In this document: positions 14,807-22,869 of the stretch, piece by piece
Position numbering within the stretch: position 1 is the stretch's first letter
Layout of the letters: the number at the start of each line of letters is the position of its first letter
Assembly (NCBI GenBank): GCA_965223045.1
Contig: CBDCVN010000013.1
Location: 5,084,001-5,148,000 of the forward strand
Length of the DNA stretch: 64,000 bases
Direction: 5' to 3'
Source of the DNA: CBDCVN01 sp965223045
GTDB taxonomy: Bacteria; Deinococcota; Deinococci; Deinococcales; Trueperaceae
Made by a program: the position numbers and the translations under genes
The notes under the pieces: generated by a model
Database searches by the model: none
Told to the model about the DNA's origin: nothing
Seen by the model: only the letters and a program-made list of their open reading frames with translations

Positions 14807-17212
14807 ATGTATTGGAAATTAATTGTAATTCTTCTTTATTGTTTTTTAGCAATAAGCTCTTCTGCTAATCAACCAGAAGCTGAGAGGTTATATGAACTGT
14901 ATCAATTAGGTGGACTCAACAAGTCAGGTGAACCAAATGATCCTGATAACCCAAGCAGGCCACATAATCCAGACAAGCCAAACAGGCCAGATCCTGATGA
15001 CCCTAATAGACCAGATAACCCAGACAGACCAGATAATCCAGACAGACCAAACAGGCCAGATCCTGATGACCCTAATAGACCAGATAAACCAGATAAGCCT
15101 AATAGACCGGACAATCCAAACAGACCACATAATCCAGACAGGCCAAACAGGCCAGATCCTGATGACCCTAATAGACCAGATAAACCAGATAATCCTAATA
15201 GACCGGACAATCCAAACAGACCAGATAATCCAGACAGACCAAACAGGCCAGACCCTGATGATCCTAATAGACCAGATAATCCTAATAGACCGGACAATCC
15301 AAACAGACCACATAATTCAGACAGGCCAAACAGGCCAGATCCTGATGACCCTAATAGACCAGATAACCCAGATAAGCCTAATAGACCAGACAACCCAAAC
15401 AGGCCAGATAATCCAGATAGGCCAAACAGACCAGACCCTGATGATCCTAATAGACCAGATAAACCGGATAAGCCAAACAGACCAGATGACCCAGACAGGC
15501 CAAACAGGTCAGATCCAGACAACCCAAACAAGCCAGATAAGCCTAATAGACCAAATGACCAAGACAAACCAGACAGGCCAGATGATTTAGATGAGCCAAA
15601 CACCCCTGATGGATTAGATATCCTAGGCAATCCTAATGAACAAGATGAATCAAGTGAACAAAATGATGAGTTAGATAAAGCTCCCTTAGAGGGCTTAGAA
15701 GAGTATACAGATTTCTCTGAAGAGGAAGTAATTGCTTATGGTGAGCGTATACTGGTTAAAATGCCTTCCCAAGCTTCTAGTCAAATAGAGGAAGTATTAA
15801 TTAATAATAAAAATGTAGAATTTTGGCGACAGGATAATGGTGTAGTCCTTGATATTCCCGGGCCTGCAAGCAATATTCTTGATGTAAATGAATTTATTGA
15901 TGGGCAAACTATAGTAGTAAAGCTTGTAAGCACAAATAACAAGGTCATTGAGCGTACCTATAAGCCATTTGGCGCAGTAGTAAATGGCCAAGTGACTGTA
16001 CTTATTAAAGGGGCAAACAATCTAGAAGAATGCAGGCGCATCATTGAATCCTTTGAGGGGTTTTCTGCAGAAAAAGTAGCTTATACAAATCTTTCTGATA
16101 ATCAAGAAAACAGAGGTCTATGCTTTGCTGTTTTAGATATTGGGAAGTACAGTACTAGTCAAGCTTTGCAAAGATTGAAGCAAAGTGACCAAGTTTTAGA
16201 AGTTGATAGGAATGTTATTTTCTACCCAGATCAAAGTGTTAATTCTTATGATCCTACTTGTAGGGATATTAAAAGATGGCTTGATCCTACTGCTAGCAAC
16301 TATGAAAGTATAGACACCACTACACTTTTGAGTACTATCAACGCAGATCAGGCACACAATCAGGGCATCACAGGTAATGATGTTACAGTTGCTGTTGTTG
16401 GTGGAGGTGTAGATAGCAGTGCTTTGTCTGCAAGCGCTCAAGCTCAACTTGCAGTGGGGTATAATTTTCTTGATGACTCTAACGTAACTAATGATGAATA
16501 TAGCTGTGATTTAGATCGTGATGGTAATCCTGATATTGAAGGACATGATTCGCACATAGCCCAGATCATCCATGATATTGCTCCTGATGCTGAGATAATT
16601 CCTTTGAAAATTTGCAAGAATAACTTTTGCCCTTCAGGGGTTCTTAGTCTAGCTATATTTTATCTATGGAACAGTGGCCAACAAGAGGTGATAGTAAATG
16701 TGAGCCTAGGAGGTCTTCTAGAGGATAGAACCTTATTACAACTACTGAAAATAGATGACAATTTTGCTAATAGGCTTCTTTTAATGGCTTCTGCAGGTAA
16801 TCGTCCACGTGTGAGTAACCACTTTCCATCTGATCATGCCAAACGTGCAGATCCTACCAACCCATCAGCTTCTAGGCCTTTTTCTGTAGTGGGTGATGTT
16901 GGCAATGTTATAGCTGTTGCCGCTACAGGTCTACCAGTTAACTCTAGTAATTGGGAGCTTGCTCCTTTTAATAGAGATGAATTTTCAGAAAGGAATCTAG
17001 AAGCACCTGGAGTTAGTCTATGCCCAGAAAGTGTTTTAAACTTGGGTTTTCGTTGTAGTGCTACTGATCCAATAGGTATAAGCGGTACATCATTTTCTGC
17101 CCCAGTAGCTACAGGAGTAGCAGCGCTTTATGCTCAAACATTATCTTTGGAACAATCTCGGAGAAAGCTCCTTGGAAATGACCCTAGAGATAAAATAGTA
17201 GTGTACAAATAG
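14807..17212 (+). CDS. Secreted subtilisin-like (S8) protease with long Pro/Asp/Arg repeat stalk
   Basis: The 801-residue product has a signal peptide (about 1-20), then about 220 residues made of xxP tripeptides such as NRP, DNP, DKP and DDP, then an I9-like propeptide region (about 390-480) and an S8 domain (about 515-795). Catalytic His is seen in EGHDSHIAQ, the oxyanion Asn in MASAGN, the nucleophile Ser in GISGTSFSAPVA. The usual catalytic Asp position reads VAVVGGGVD, with glycine where DTG/DSG is expected, so activity is doubtful unless the Asp three residues on substitutes. GGAGG lies 7 nt before ATG. The stalk probably spans or coats the cell surface. Upstream sites suggest control by a PhoB/OmpR-type regulator. 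Confidence 0.8.
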   Translation: MYWKLIVILLYCFLAISSSANQPEAERLYELYQLGGLNKSGEPNDPDNPSRPHNPDKPNRPDPDDPNRPDNPDRPDNPDRPNRPDPDDPNRPDKPDKPNRPDNPNRPHNPDRPNRPDPDDPNRPDKPDNPNRPDNPNRPDNPDRPNRPDPDDPNRPDNPNRPDNPNRPHNSDRPNRPDPDDPNRPDNPDKPNRPDNPNRPDNPDRPNRPDPDDPNRPDKPDKPNRPDDPDRPNRSDPDNPNKPDKPNRPNDQDKPDRPDDLDEPNTPDGLDILGNPNEQDESSEQNDELDKAPLEGLEEYTDFSEEEVIAYGERILVKMPSQASSQIEEVLINNKNVEFWRQDNGVVLDIPGPASNILDVNEFIDGQTIVVKLVSTNNKVIERTYKPFGAVVNGQVTVLIKGANNLEECRRIIESFEGFSAEKVAYTNLSDNQENRGLCFAVLDIGKYSTSQALQRLKQSDQVLEVDRNVIFYPDQSVNSYDPTCRDIKRWLDPTASNYESIDTTTLLSTINADQAHNQGITGNDVTVAVVGGGVDSSALSASAQAQLAVGYNFLDDSNVTNDEYSCDLDRDGNPDIEGHDSHIAQIIHDIAPDAEIIPLKICKNNFCPSGVLSLAIFYLWNSGQQEVIVNVSLGGLLEDRTLLQLLKIDDNFANRLLLMASAGNRPRVSNHFPSDHAKRADPTNPSASRPFSVVGDVGNVIAVAATGLPVNSSNWELAPFNRDEFSERNLEAPGVSLCPESVLNLGFRCSATDPIGISGTSFSAPVATGVAALYAQTLSLEQSRRKLLGNDPRDKIVVYK
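14931..15600 (+). repeat. Coding tandem repeat (tripeptide unit, 99-bp higher-order unit)
   Basis: The DNA is a degenerate array whose encoded unit is a tripeptide ending in proline. The block DPDDPNRP recurs about seven times, commonly at 33-residue (99-bp) spacing. Because the unit length is a multiple of three, other frames on both strands also stay open; those are shadows. Expansion or contraction would stay in frame. Confidence 0.9.
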
Positions 17213-17229
17213 AGAACCTAAATTAAGAG

Positions 17230-17253
17230 CCTTGGAGCTCCAAAACTCCAAGG
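17230..17253 (+). terminator. Rho-independent-like terminator after the protease gene
   Basis: CCTTGGAG (17230-17237) pairs perfectly with CTCCAAGG (17246-17253) around an 8-nt loop and is followed by TTT. Confidence 0.7.
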
Positions 17254-17455
17254 TTTACCCTACAAAGCTATTCATAATCAAGTGTTTTCGAGGGTAACTT
17301 CATTAATAAAGCTACACACCTGAAAAGATATGGTTACTATAATAATCTCCTTAGGTTTATTACTGAAATTATAATATCATAACTCTCAATCTACCTAATT
17401 CCTTACTGAGACCAGTTTTTGGCCTTTGAGAAGTTAGATTATTGAGGTAATACAT

Positions 17456-17785
17456 ATGATCCATATTATTCTTTTAGTAACAGGTATTTTAAGAGTCTTA
17501 CGCTTTGCTTTTAAAGATACTGAGTTTAGGAGCTTAGTTTTTTGGATGTTAATAGTTTTATCTTTAGGAACAGTGTTTTACTGGCGCTTTGAGGATTGGC
17601 GTTTTCTTGATGCGCTTTATTTCAGTGTAATAACACTAACAACTGTAGGATATGGTGATATCTCACCACAAACTGATCTAGGGAAAACATTCACCATTTT
17701 TTATATTATTACAGGTGTTGGTTTGTTTATGGCCTTTATTACTATGCTAGCAGAAAAGCAAATAGTTTCTCGTAGAAAAAGATAA
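17456..17785 (+). CDS. Small two-transmembrane potassium channel (Ion_trans_2)
   Basis: The 109-residue protein has a hydrophobic helix at about 38-56, a pore helix and selectivity filter TTVGYGD (about 67-73), and a second membrane helix (about 80-100, FTIFYIITGVGLFMAFITML, then a charged end EKQIVSRRKR). This is the minimal KcsA-like pore without a cytosolic RCK domain. ATG at 17456 follows TTGAGGTAA. It stands alone between the protease terminator and hisC. Potassium conductance is inferred from the filter. Confidence 0.85.
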   Translation: MIHIILLVTGILRVLRFAFKDTEFRSLVFWMLIVLSLGTVFYWRFEDWRFLDALYFSVITLTTVGYGDISPQTDLGKTFTIFYIITGVGLFMAFITMLAEKQIVSRRKR

Positions 17786-17922
17786 ATGCCTGCAAAGTCA
17801 TAGCTTTCCGTTAGGGGCTCGAGGCCTCTATCTTATGACATATTAACCAACTTTTTCCAGTAAGTTATATCTAATATCTCTACAGAAAAACTACCCTTTT
17901 AAATCCATTGGCCTAGGTGTTA

Positions 17923-17928
17923 TATAAT
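17923..17928 (+). promoter_or_regulatory. -10 box of leaderless hisC mRNA
   Basis: A perfect TATAAT is followed after 6 nt by the GTG start of hisC, with no Shine-Dalgarno, the clearest leaderless arrangement in the window. Confidence 0.7.
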
Positions 17929-17934
17929 TGACCT

Positions 17935-18996
17935 GTGATACGTAACGCTGTAAAAACCCTAAGCGCCTACAAATTTGAAGACAAACCTCATAAAATCAAG
18001 CTCAATCAAAATGAGTCTCCCTATGACCTACCACTAGAAATTAAAGGAAAAGCCCTAGAAAAGCTTAAGAACTTACCTTTTAATCGCTATCCTGAAATGC
18101 AAGGTGAAACTTTGCGACAAATGGTAGCTAAGCAAAATAACTGGCTAGAAGATGGTATTATTTTAGGGGGTGGTTCAAACACAATTATTCGCTACTTTAT
18201 AGAGGCTTGTGGTTTAAATCAGCGTGTGCTAACTGTAGCTCCTACCTTTGCTGTTTATAGCTTAGATGCTAATCTGTTAGATCCTCATAGTCTAACAGAA
18301 ATTCCTCTAAATGATGATTTTTCATTACCCAGTGAAGCCCTAAAAGTAGAGCTAAAGCGAGGCACTGGTGTACTTTTTATAGCTAATCCAGCAGCTCCCA
18401 CTGGCAACTTGCATCCTGAACCTGAAATAATTGAGTTAGTAGAGTCGGCCCAAGCAAATAATTGGACAGTAGTAATTGATGAAGCCTACTATCAATTTTC
18501 AGGAACAGATTTCAGTTTTTTGGCTAAGCAATATAAGAATGTTGCTGTCTTACGGACCTTCTCTAAAGCGTTTGGTTTGGCTGGAATTCGTTTAGGCTAT
18601 GCTTTAGGGAATCCCAAGGTTATTTTAGAGTTGCGTAAAGCCATTCCACCTTTTGTTGTGTCTGCTGTGCAACTTTCTATTATAGAAACAGTCCTAGAAG
18701 CTTTAGAGAATGGTTCTGGCTTTGTAAAAGATTATTTGGTAGAGGTTAAGAGGGAGCGACAGCATATTTTTACTGCTCTTGATAAACTAAAACTAAAATA
18801 CTACCCTAGTGTCACCAATTTCTTTTTATTAAAGGTAAGAAGTCCTGTTAAGACTCAAGAGGCGCTTTTGAAAGAGGGGATTTTAGTACGTCGCCAAGAC
18901 CATCTTGTTGAAGGTTGTTTGCGAGTGTCTATTGGTACTCCACCTGAGAATGTTTTTTTTCTAGAAACCTTAGCTAAACTTTGTCAAAAGAATTAA
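17935..18996 (+). CDS. hisC: Histidinol-phosphate aminotransferase
   Basis: The 353-residue protein is a fold-type I PLP aminotransferase that converts imidazole acetol phosphate and glutamate to histidinol phosphate in histidine biosynthesis. Visible are the substrate-region KLNQNESPYDLP, the cofactor loop GGGSNTIIRYF, the Asp in VVIDEAYYQF that binds the pyridine nitrogen, and the PLP lysine in TFSKAFGLAGIRLGY. Length and motif order are those of HisC; a related aminotransferase acting on another substrate cannot be excluded since no other his gene is nearby. The start is GTG at 17935, immediately after TATAAT plus 6 nt. Confidence 0.88.
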   Translation: MIRNAVKTLSAYKFEDKPHKIKLNQNESPYDLPLEIKGKALEKLKNLPFNRYPEMQGETLRQMVAKQNNWLEDGIILGGGSNTIIRYFIEACGLNQRVLTVAPTFAVYSLDANLLDPHSLTEIPLNDDFSLPSEALKVELKRGTGVLFIANPAAPTGNLHPEPEIIELVESAQANNWTVVIDEAYYQFSGTDFSFLAKQYKNVAVLRTFSKAFGLAGIRLGYALGNPKVILELRKAIPPFVVSAVQLSIIETVLEALENGSGFVKDYLVEVKRERQHIFTALDKLKLKYYPSVTNFFLLKVRSPVKTQEALLKEGILVRRQDHLVEGCLRVSIGTPPENVFFLETLAKLCQKN

Positions 18997-18997
18997 A

Positions 18998-19028
18998 AAA
19001 CTCACTGCCATTTGCTGACAGTGAGTTT
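18998..19028. terminator. Bidirectional terminator between hisC and the small secreted protein gene
   Basis: AAACTCACTG (18998-19007) and CAGTGAGTTT (19019-19028) form a perfect 10-bp stem with an 11-nt loop; A and T runs on the two sides let it serve both converging genes. Confidence 0.8.
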
Positions 19029-19045
19029 AGCTAGACAAAACGAAT

Positions 19046-19441
19046 TTAGTTTATAGTGAAGCTTACAGAATCTCCTTGGTTACAGGTAAAGCTGCTGCTG
19101 GTTTTAGTATACTCTGAGCTCCAGCTACTTCCACCAGTATTGTACTTCCAGTAAATCTTGACTTTTGTTAAGTCATTTTTAACATACTCGAGATCACGTG
19201 TCTTAGAACCTTTAATATTAGGAGCAAGTTTCAGTGTTCCCCAAGTAGATTCACTACGCCATTTACTCTTATCATAGTCATAGTACTTTACTTTGGTTAC
19301 TTTGATTTCTTGAACACGATGATTGGTTACAGAGATTTTGACATCTTTACAATTATCTCCTAAAGCGAAACTCATGCTTGCTAAACTTAAGCCTATCAAA
19401 ATGGCTCCTGAGGTGAGGGTATATCTAATTAATTTTAACAT
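19046..19441 (-). CDS. Small secreted protein, unrecognised
   Basis: The 131-residue protein has an N-terminal signal peptide (about 1-26, cut near SFALG), and a mature part with two cysteines (in DNCKDVK and SFTCNQG), probably one disulfide, and a strand-rich, lysine- and serine-rich sequence such as VTKVKYYDYDKSKWRS. I do not recognise the family. ATG at 19439-19441 is preceded by GAAAGGA. The upstream region carries the GTTAAG repeat and a palindrome shared with the genes at 14807 and 30612, so it is probably co-regulated with them. It converges on hisC at a shared terminator. Confidence 0.7.
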   Translation of the reverse strand: MLKLIRYTLTSGAILIGLSLASMSFALGDNCKDVKISVTNHRVQEIKVTKVKYYDYDKSKWRSESTWGTLKLAPNIKGSKTRDLEYVKNDLTKVKIYWKYNTGGSSWSSEYTKTSSSFTCNQGDSVSFTIN

Positions 19442-19469
19442 TATAAATGTTCCTTTCAGAATGTAATTT

Positions 19470-19527
19470 AGGATGTTTAATCATCCTGATATACAATGTA
19501 ATTAGGTGCTCTTAACAAGCCCTTAAC
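19470..19527 (-). promoter_or_regulatory. GTTAAG direct repeat and palindrome between two divergent genes
   Basis: CTTAAC on the plus strand at 19511-19516 and 19522-19527 is GTTAAG twice with an 11-bp period on the minus strand. Downstream toward the small secreted gene follows the perfect palindrome AGGATG-TTTAAT-CATCCT (19470-19487). The repeat also lies about 25 bp upstream of the TATAAT at 19554-19559 for the divergent ABC ATPase gene, so it may act on both. Confidence 0.55.
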
Positions 19528-19553
19528 AAGAAACTATTTACAAAGCAGGGAAG

Positions 19554-19559
19554 TATAAT
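19554..19559 (+). promoter_or_regulatory. -10 box upstream of the ABC ATPase gene
   Basis: A perfect TATAAT abuts the first codons of the ATPase frame, so the mRNA should begin around 19565-19567. Confidence 0.5.
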
Positions 19560-20627
19560 ACGACAGAACTTGAATTAGTAAATCTCTATAAACAATTTGA
19601 TAAGGTTATTGTTGTTAATGGCGTTAACCTAAAAATTCCTGCTGGCAGCCTAGTAGCTTTGTTAGGGCCTTCGGGCTGCGGTAAGACCACTACCTTGCGT
19701 ATGATTGCAGGTTTAGAAAGGCCTAACAAAGGTGACGTACTTTTCGGCGGTGAATCTGTTCTGAATATACCTTCTGAAAAACGCAATATTGGTATGGTTT
19801 TTCAGCGCTATGTTCTTTTCCCTCACATGAACGTATTTAACAATGTTAGTTTTGGCCTCAAAGTGCGGAGAGTACCTAAAGCTGAAATAGTTAAACGTGT
19901 TAATGAAGTTTTAAGTATTGTACAACTCAAAGGTTTAGAAAAACGTTTCCCTAGCCAGCTTTCTGGTGGGCAACAACAACGAGTAGCTATTGCTAGGACT
20001 GTTATTACTAATCCTAGAATCATGCTTATGGATGAACCACTTTCAAACCTAGATGCTAAACTGCGGGAGGAAATGCGTAATTTTATTAGCAACTTACATA
20101 GGCGTTTAGGAATCACAACTCTTTTTGTTACTCATGACCAAACCGAGGCTATTGAACTAGCTGATCAAATAGCTGTAATGTTCGAAGGACAAATCTGGCA
20201 GTTTGGCACCCCCGAAGAGATCTTTAATTATCCTAAAACCCCACGTATTGCTGATTTTATGGGAACAACTAACCTTATTAAAGGCAAGCTTATAAAAAAA
20301 GGGACTGAAGAAAGTGTTTTGCAAACATCAGTTAGAGATTTATTGATGTCTCAAATACCATCGCAGCCTGAAAATGGTGAGGTCCTTGCTACAGTGCGCC
20401 CTGAGCATATAAGGCTCAGTCAAAAAGATGACGTAAAAGATATGGAGAATTGCTTTAAAGTCAAGGTGAAGGATGTTCTTTACCATGGTGGTATTGTTCG
20501 TTATCAAGTGGAAGCTAAAGGTATAAATTTGCAAGTAAGAGAACTCTCAACACGTCGTTTTTTAGAAGGTCAAGAGGTGATGGTGAAAATAGCTAAGGAA
20601 CACCTCTGGGTCTTCCCTGAAGTATAA
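19560..20627 (+). CDS. ABC transporter ATP-binding protein (MalK/PotA type)
   Basis: The protein has Walker A LGPSGCGKTT, Q-loop FQRYVLFPHM, signature LSGGQQQRVA, Walker B IMLMDEPLSNLDA, H-loop TLFVTHDQTE and a C-terminal TOBE-like regulatory domain (about 245-355), the layout of importers for spermidine, iron or sugars. The first strand of the domain (TELELVNLYKQF) is encoded from 19563, but no ATG, GTG or TTG lies in frame between the TAA at 19524 and a TTG at 19659, which sits directly before Walker A. I place the start at the ACG at 19560, one base from ATG, as a hypothesis. The substrate-binding protein at 20883 is the likely partner; no permease is nearby. Confidence 0.75.
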   Translation, partial: TTELELVNLYKQFDKVIVVNGVNLKIPAGSLVALLGPSGCGKTTTLRMIAGLERPNKGDVLFGGESVLNIPSEKRNIGMVFQRYVLFPHMNVFNNVSFGLKVRRVPKAEIVKRVNEVLSIVQLKGLEKRFPSQLSGGQQQRVAIARTVITNPRIMLMDEPLSNLDAKLREEMRNFISNLHRRLGITTLFVTHDQTEAIELADQIAVMFEGQIWQFGTPEEIFNYPKTPRIADFMGTTNLIKGKLIKKGTEESVLQTSVRDLLMSQIPSQPENGEVLATVRPEHIRLSQKDDVKDMENCFKVKVKDVLYHGGIVRYQVEAKGINLQVRELSTRRFLEGQEVMVKIAKEHLWVFPEV

Positions 20628-20693
20628 TAGGGAAAAAATTCGAATGCACTTTCAAATCTATCAAGATCCTGCCACAGGTCTTATAAGCATTAA

Positions 20694-20725
20694 TTGTAGG
20701 GGCTTAAGATTTTAAACCCCTACAA
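20694..20725 (+). terminator. Hairpin between ABC ATPase and solute-binding protein genes
   Basis: TTGTAGGGG (20694-20702) and CCCCTACAA (20717-20725) form a perfect 9-bp stem with a 14-nt loop. No long T run follows, so it could be an attenuating or processing hairpin rather than a strong terminator. Confidence 0.45.
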
Positions 20726-20882
20726 CACGTGCTTGATGACAGGTGTTTTTATTTTTTGATGTTGCACAATCACGTGAGAATGATTAGGTGTCAATCTGCA
20801 TGTCTGGCAACTTCTATAGCAATTTTAGAGATTTATTTAAGCTAACCAAGAGATTGAGGATTAAATTTAGGAGATAATAACT

Positions 20883-22229
20883 ATGCGTTTTTTATTTAGT
20901 TTAGTAGTAATTAGTTTGGCTTTTGTTCAAGCTGGTAATCCTGAGGCAGAAAATTTTCGTAATGACTTTTTAGCAGGGGAACTTTCTTGGGAAGAAGTGC
21001 AAGAGCAAGCTCGAGCTGAAGGTGAAGTTAACTGGTTTTACTGGGGTGGTAGCGAGGAACTAAATACTTGGATTGATACTATAGTTGTGCCAGACTTAGC
21101 CAAACTTGGCATAAAGTTAAAAAGTTCTAGAATAGCTAACACTCGAGACGCAGTCGATCTAATTCTAGCCGAAGCATCTGTAGGACGTGGCATTGGCCAG
21201 GGTCCAGTTGATGCAATATGGATTAATGGCGAGAACTTTTTTAGTTTGGCGAGCCAAGATCTGACTTTTGGCTCTTTTGCTGATAAACTACCTAACTCCA
21301 AGTACTTTTTTCTTAATCCCGAAGACTCAAGGGCAAAGATAAATCTTTATGATCTAGGTTATCCTACAGGGGGACAAGAAATACCATGGTCAGGTGAACA
21401 ATATATTTGTACTATTGATACAGCTCGTTTGCCTAAAGAAAGTGTCCCTAAAGATTTTCAAGAGCTAAAAAGTTATTTACAGAAAAACCCTGGCCGCTTT
21501 ACCTATATAAAACCACCTCACTTTGAGGGTAATACTTTTGTGCAAAGCGTGCTCTATGCTTTTAATCCTGATGGCACTACCTATGAACCTTTTCAATTAA
21601 GTGCAGATGAACTCACAGAAGAGGAATTTACTCGCATTGCTACCCCCGGATTTGAATTTTTGAAGGAGCTCGAGCCCTTTCTACTGGGTGGCAGTGGCAA
21701 AGAGAGACAACGTGGCTCACCTATTTATACTGAAAATGGTTCAATAAACGAAACTCTTTTTGTAAATGGTGAAGTAGATATGTTCTGTCGCTTTGGTGTT
21801 TATGATACTGCTATAAGCATAGAAAATGGCTCACTACCTGAGACAGCCCAAAACATAATATTTCCTAAAGAAGGCATGCTTGTGAACAAGAGCTTTATTA
21901 GTATTCCTGCAAATGCACCTCATCCTGCAGCTGCTCTGGTATTGGCTAACTATCTTTCTGAACCTAGTAATCAAATTTCTAAACTAGCAACAATTGGTTA
22001 TCCTTTAGGGGTAGATATACCTTTATTAAGTGAAGAAGACCAAGCAGTCGTTTCAGAAGTTACTCCTAGCTTGCAAGGTGTAAATCTTACTGAGCTAGCT
22101 GAAGTTGCTGTGCCAGACACAAATGCTTTGCTAATTGATATTATTGAAGAGGTGTGGATAGAGTACATTGAAAGACAATCTAATAAACCCTTAGCAGGAA
22201 TCATTCACAATGCTTTTACACCTAACTAG
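20883..22229 (+). CDS. ABC transporter substrate-binding protein, YnjB-like
   Basis: The 448-residue protein starts with a short signal peptide (about 1-17, ending FVQAG) and belongs to the type II periplasmic binding fold. The segments WEEVQEQARAEGEVNWFYWGG, quoted only in part as EVNWFYWGG, GPVDAIWINGENF, GYPTGGQEIPWSGEQ, and FVNGEVDMFCRFG are typical of the YnjB-type family whose substrate is not established. ATG at 20883 has TAGGAGATAATA upstream. Together with the ATPase at 19560 it would feed an importer, but the membrane permease expected between them is absent from the window. The intervening 255 bp contain only a hairpin. Confidence 0.8.
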   Translation: MRFLFSLVVISLAFVQAGNPEAENFRNDFLAGELSWEEVQEQARAEGEVNWFYWGGSEELNTWIDTIVVPDLAKLGIKLKSSRIANTRDAVDLILAEASVGRGIGQGPVDAIWINGENFFSLASQDLTFGSFADKLPNSKYFFLNPEDSRAKINLYDLGYPTGGQEIPWSGEQYICTIDTARLPKESVPKDFQELKSYLQKNPGRFTYIKPPHFEGNTFVQSVLYAFNPDGTTYEPFQLSADELTEEEFTRIATPGFEFLKELEPFLLGGSGKERQRGSPIYTENGSINETLFVNGEVDMFCRFGVYDTAISIENGSLPETAQNIIFPKEGMLVNKSFISIPANAPHPAAALVLANYLSEPSNQISKLATIGYPLGVDIPLLSEEDQAVVSEVTPSLQGVNLTELAEVAVPDTNALLIDIIEEVWIEYIERQSNKPLAGIIHNAFTPN

Positions 22230-22267
22230 GCACTAAAATACAAAAACAATGCGATAGAATTAGGTAC

Positions 22268-22412
22268 TATAGATGTTCAGATAAATATTTGCTCTATTAA
22301 CGCAAGGAATAGGAATGTCATCCTGAGTATAGCGAAGGATCTCACGGCAGTTACGCCACCAGAGGTTCTGCGTTATTATATTCCTCAGGATAACATGCTC
22401 ACAGAAGTAGAT
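22268..22412 (+). repeat. Dispersed palindromic repeat, copy A
   Basis: The stretch contains TTCAGATA, then TGTCATCCTGAG...GCGAAGGAT, and near the end ACATGCTCACAGA. The same order of blocks occurs at 39335-39465. The core resembles the widespread bacterial repeat whose translation reads VILS.AKD...LRMT. The left border TATAGATGTTCAGATAAAT also matches the right end of the IS630-type element at 10356-11699 over nearly 20 bp, suggesting a non-autonomous relative of that element. Confidence 0.65.
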
Positions 22413-22430
22413 TTTCTGGGTGACTTTACA

Positions 22431-22754
22431 ATGTTTAACAAAACAATGCTTAACAAAACAATGGTTACTGCTATGGTTGTTCTACTTGTTTTCGGAGTAT
22501 CATTTTTTACCCTTCATATACCCCAGAGCGATCAAAAGCTTACTAGCAAGGAAATTTCTGCATGTAAAAGTTTATACAACCGCTTAATGAGCAATCCTAT
22601 TGAAAGGGTACTGACTCTCAAGCAAACTGTACACAAAGTTAGAAAGGGGGCTTGTATAGTTAAAGTCTATACTATTTTGGGGTTGCCATTTTCTATTGTA
22701 GAGCTCAACTTTGGCAGTAGTGAGTATGTTAGTAATATTAGTTCACTCAACTAA
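22431..22754 (+). CDS. Small membrane-anchored or secreted protein, unrecognised
   Basis: The frame is open from 22395, but its first twelve codons lie in the dispersed repeat, so I start at ATG 22431. The 107-residue product has one hydrophobic segment (about 10-28, VTAMVVLLVFGVSFFTLHI) and then a soluble part with two cysteines (ACKSLY and GACIVK). It could be an uncleaved single-pass anchor or a signal peptide. No clear Shine-Dalgarno is seen and no family is recognised. It may have captured a promoter from the repeat. Confidence 0.45.
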   Translation: MFNKTMLNKTMVTAMVVLLVFGVSFFTLHIPQSDQKLTSKEISACKSLYNRLMSNPIERVLTLKQTVHKVRKGACIVKVYTILGLPFSIVELNFGSSEYVSNISSLN

Positions 22755-22869
22755 TTATAGCAATTCTCAAAGGAAAAATCATCAGTAAAGGAACAAAGAA
22801 AACCTAAAAGACCTAAATAGTAAATTAAAAAGGACTCAAAAAGCAATTGGATTTTTAAATAAACGCTTT

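Noticed and set aside
14931..15600. CRISPR-like regular repetition
   Set aside because: Repeats are degenerate, lack unique spacers of constant length, and are in frame within a secreted protein gene.
14902..15630. Long frames on the minus strand and in another plus frame across the Pro/Asp repeat
   Set aside because: They stay open only because the repeat unit is a multiple of three; their GLSGLSG or TDQTGQI translations have no start context and mirror the true gene.
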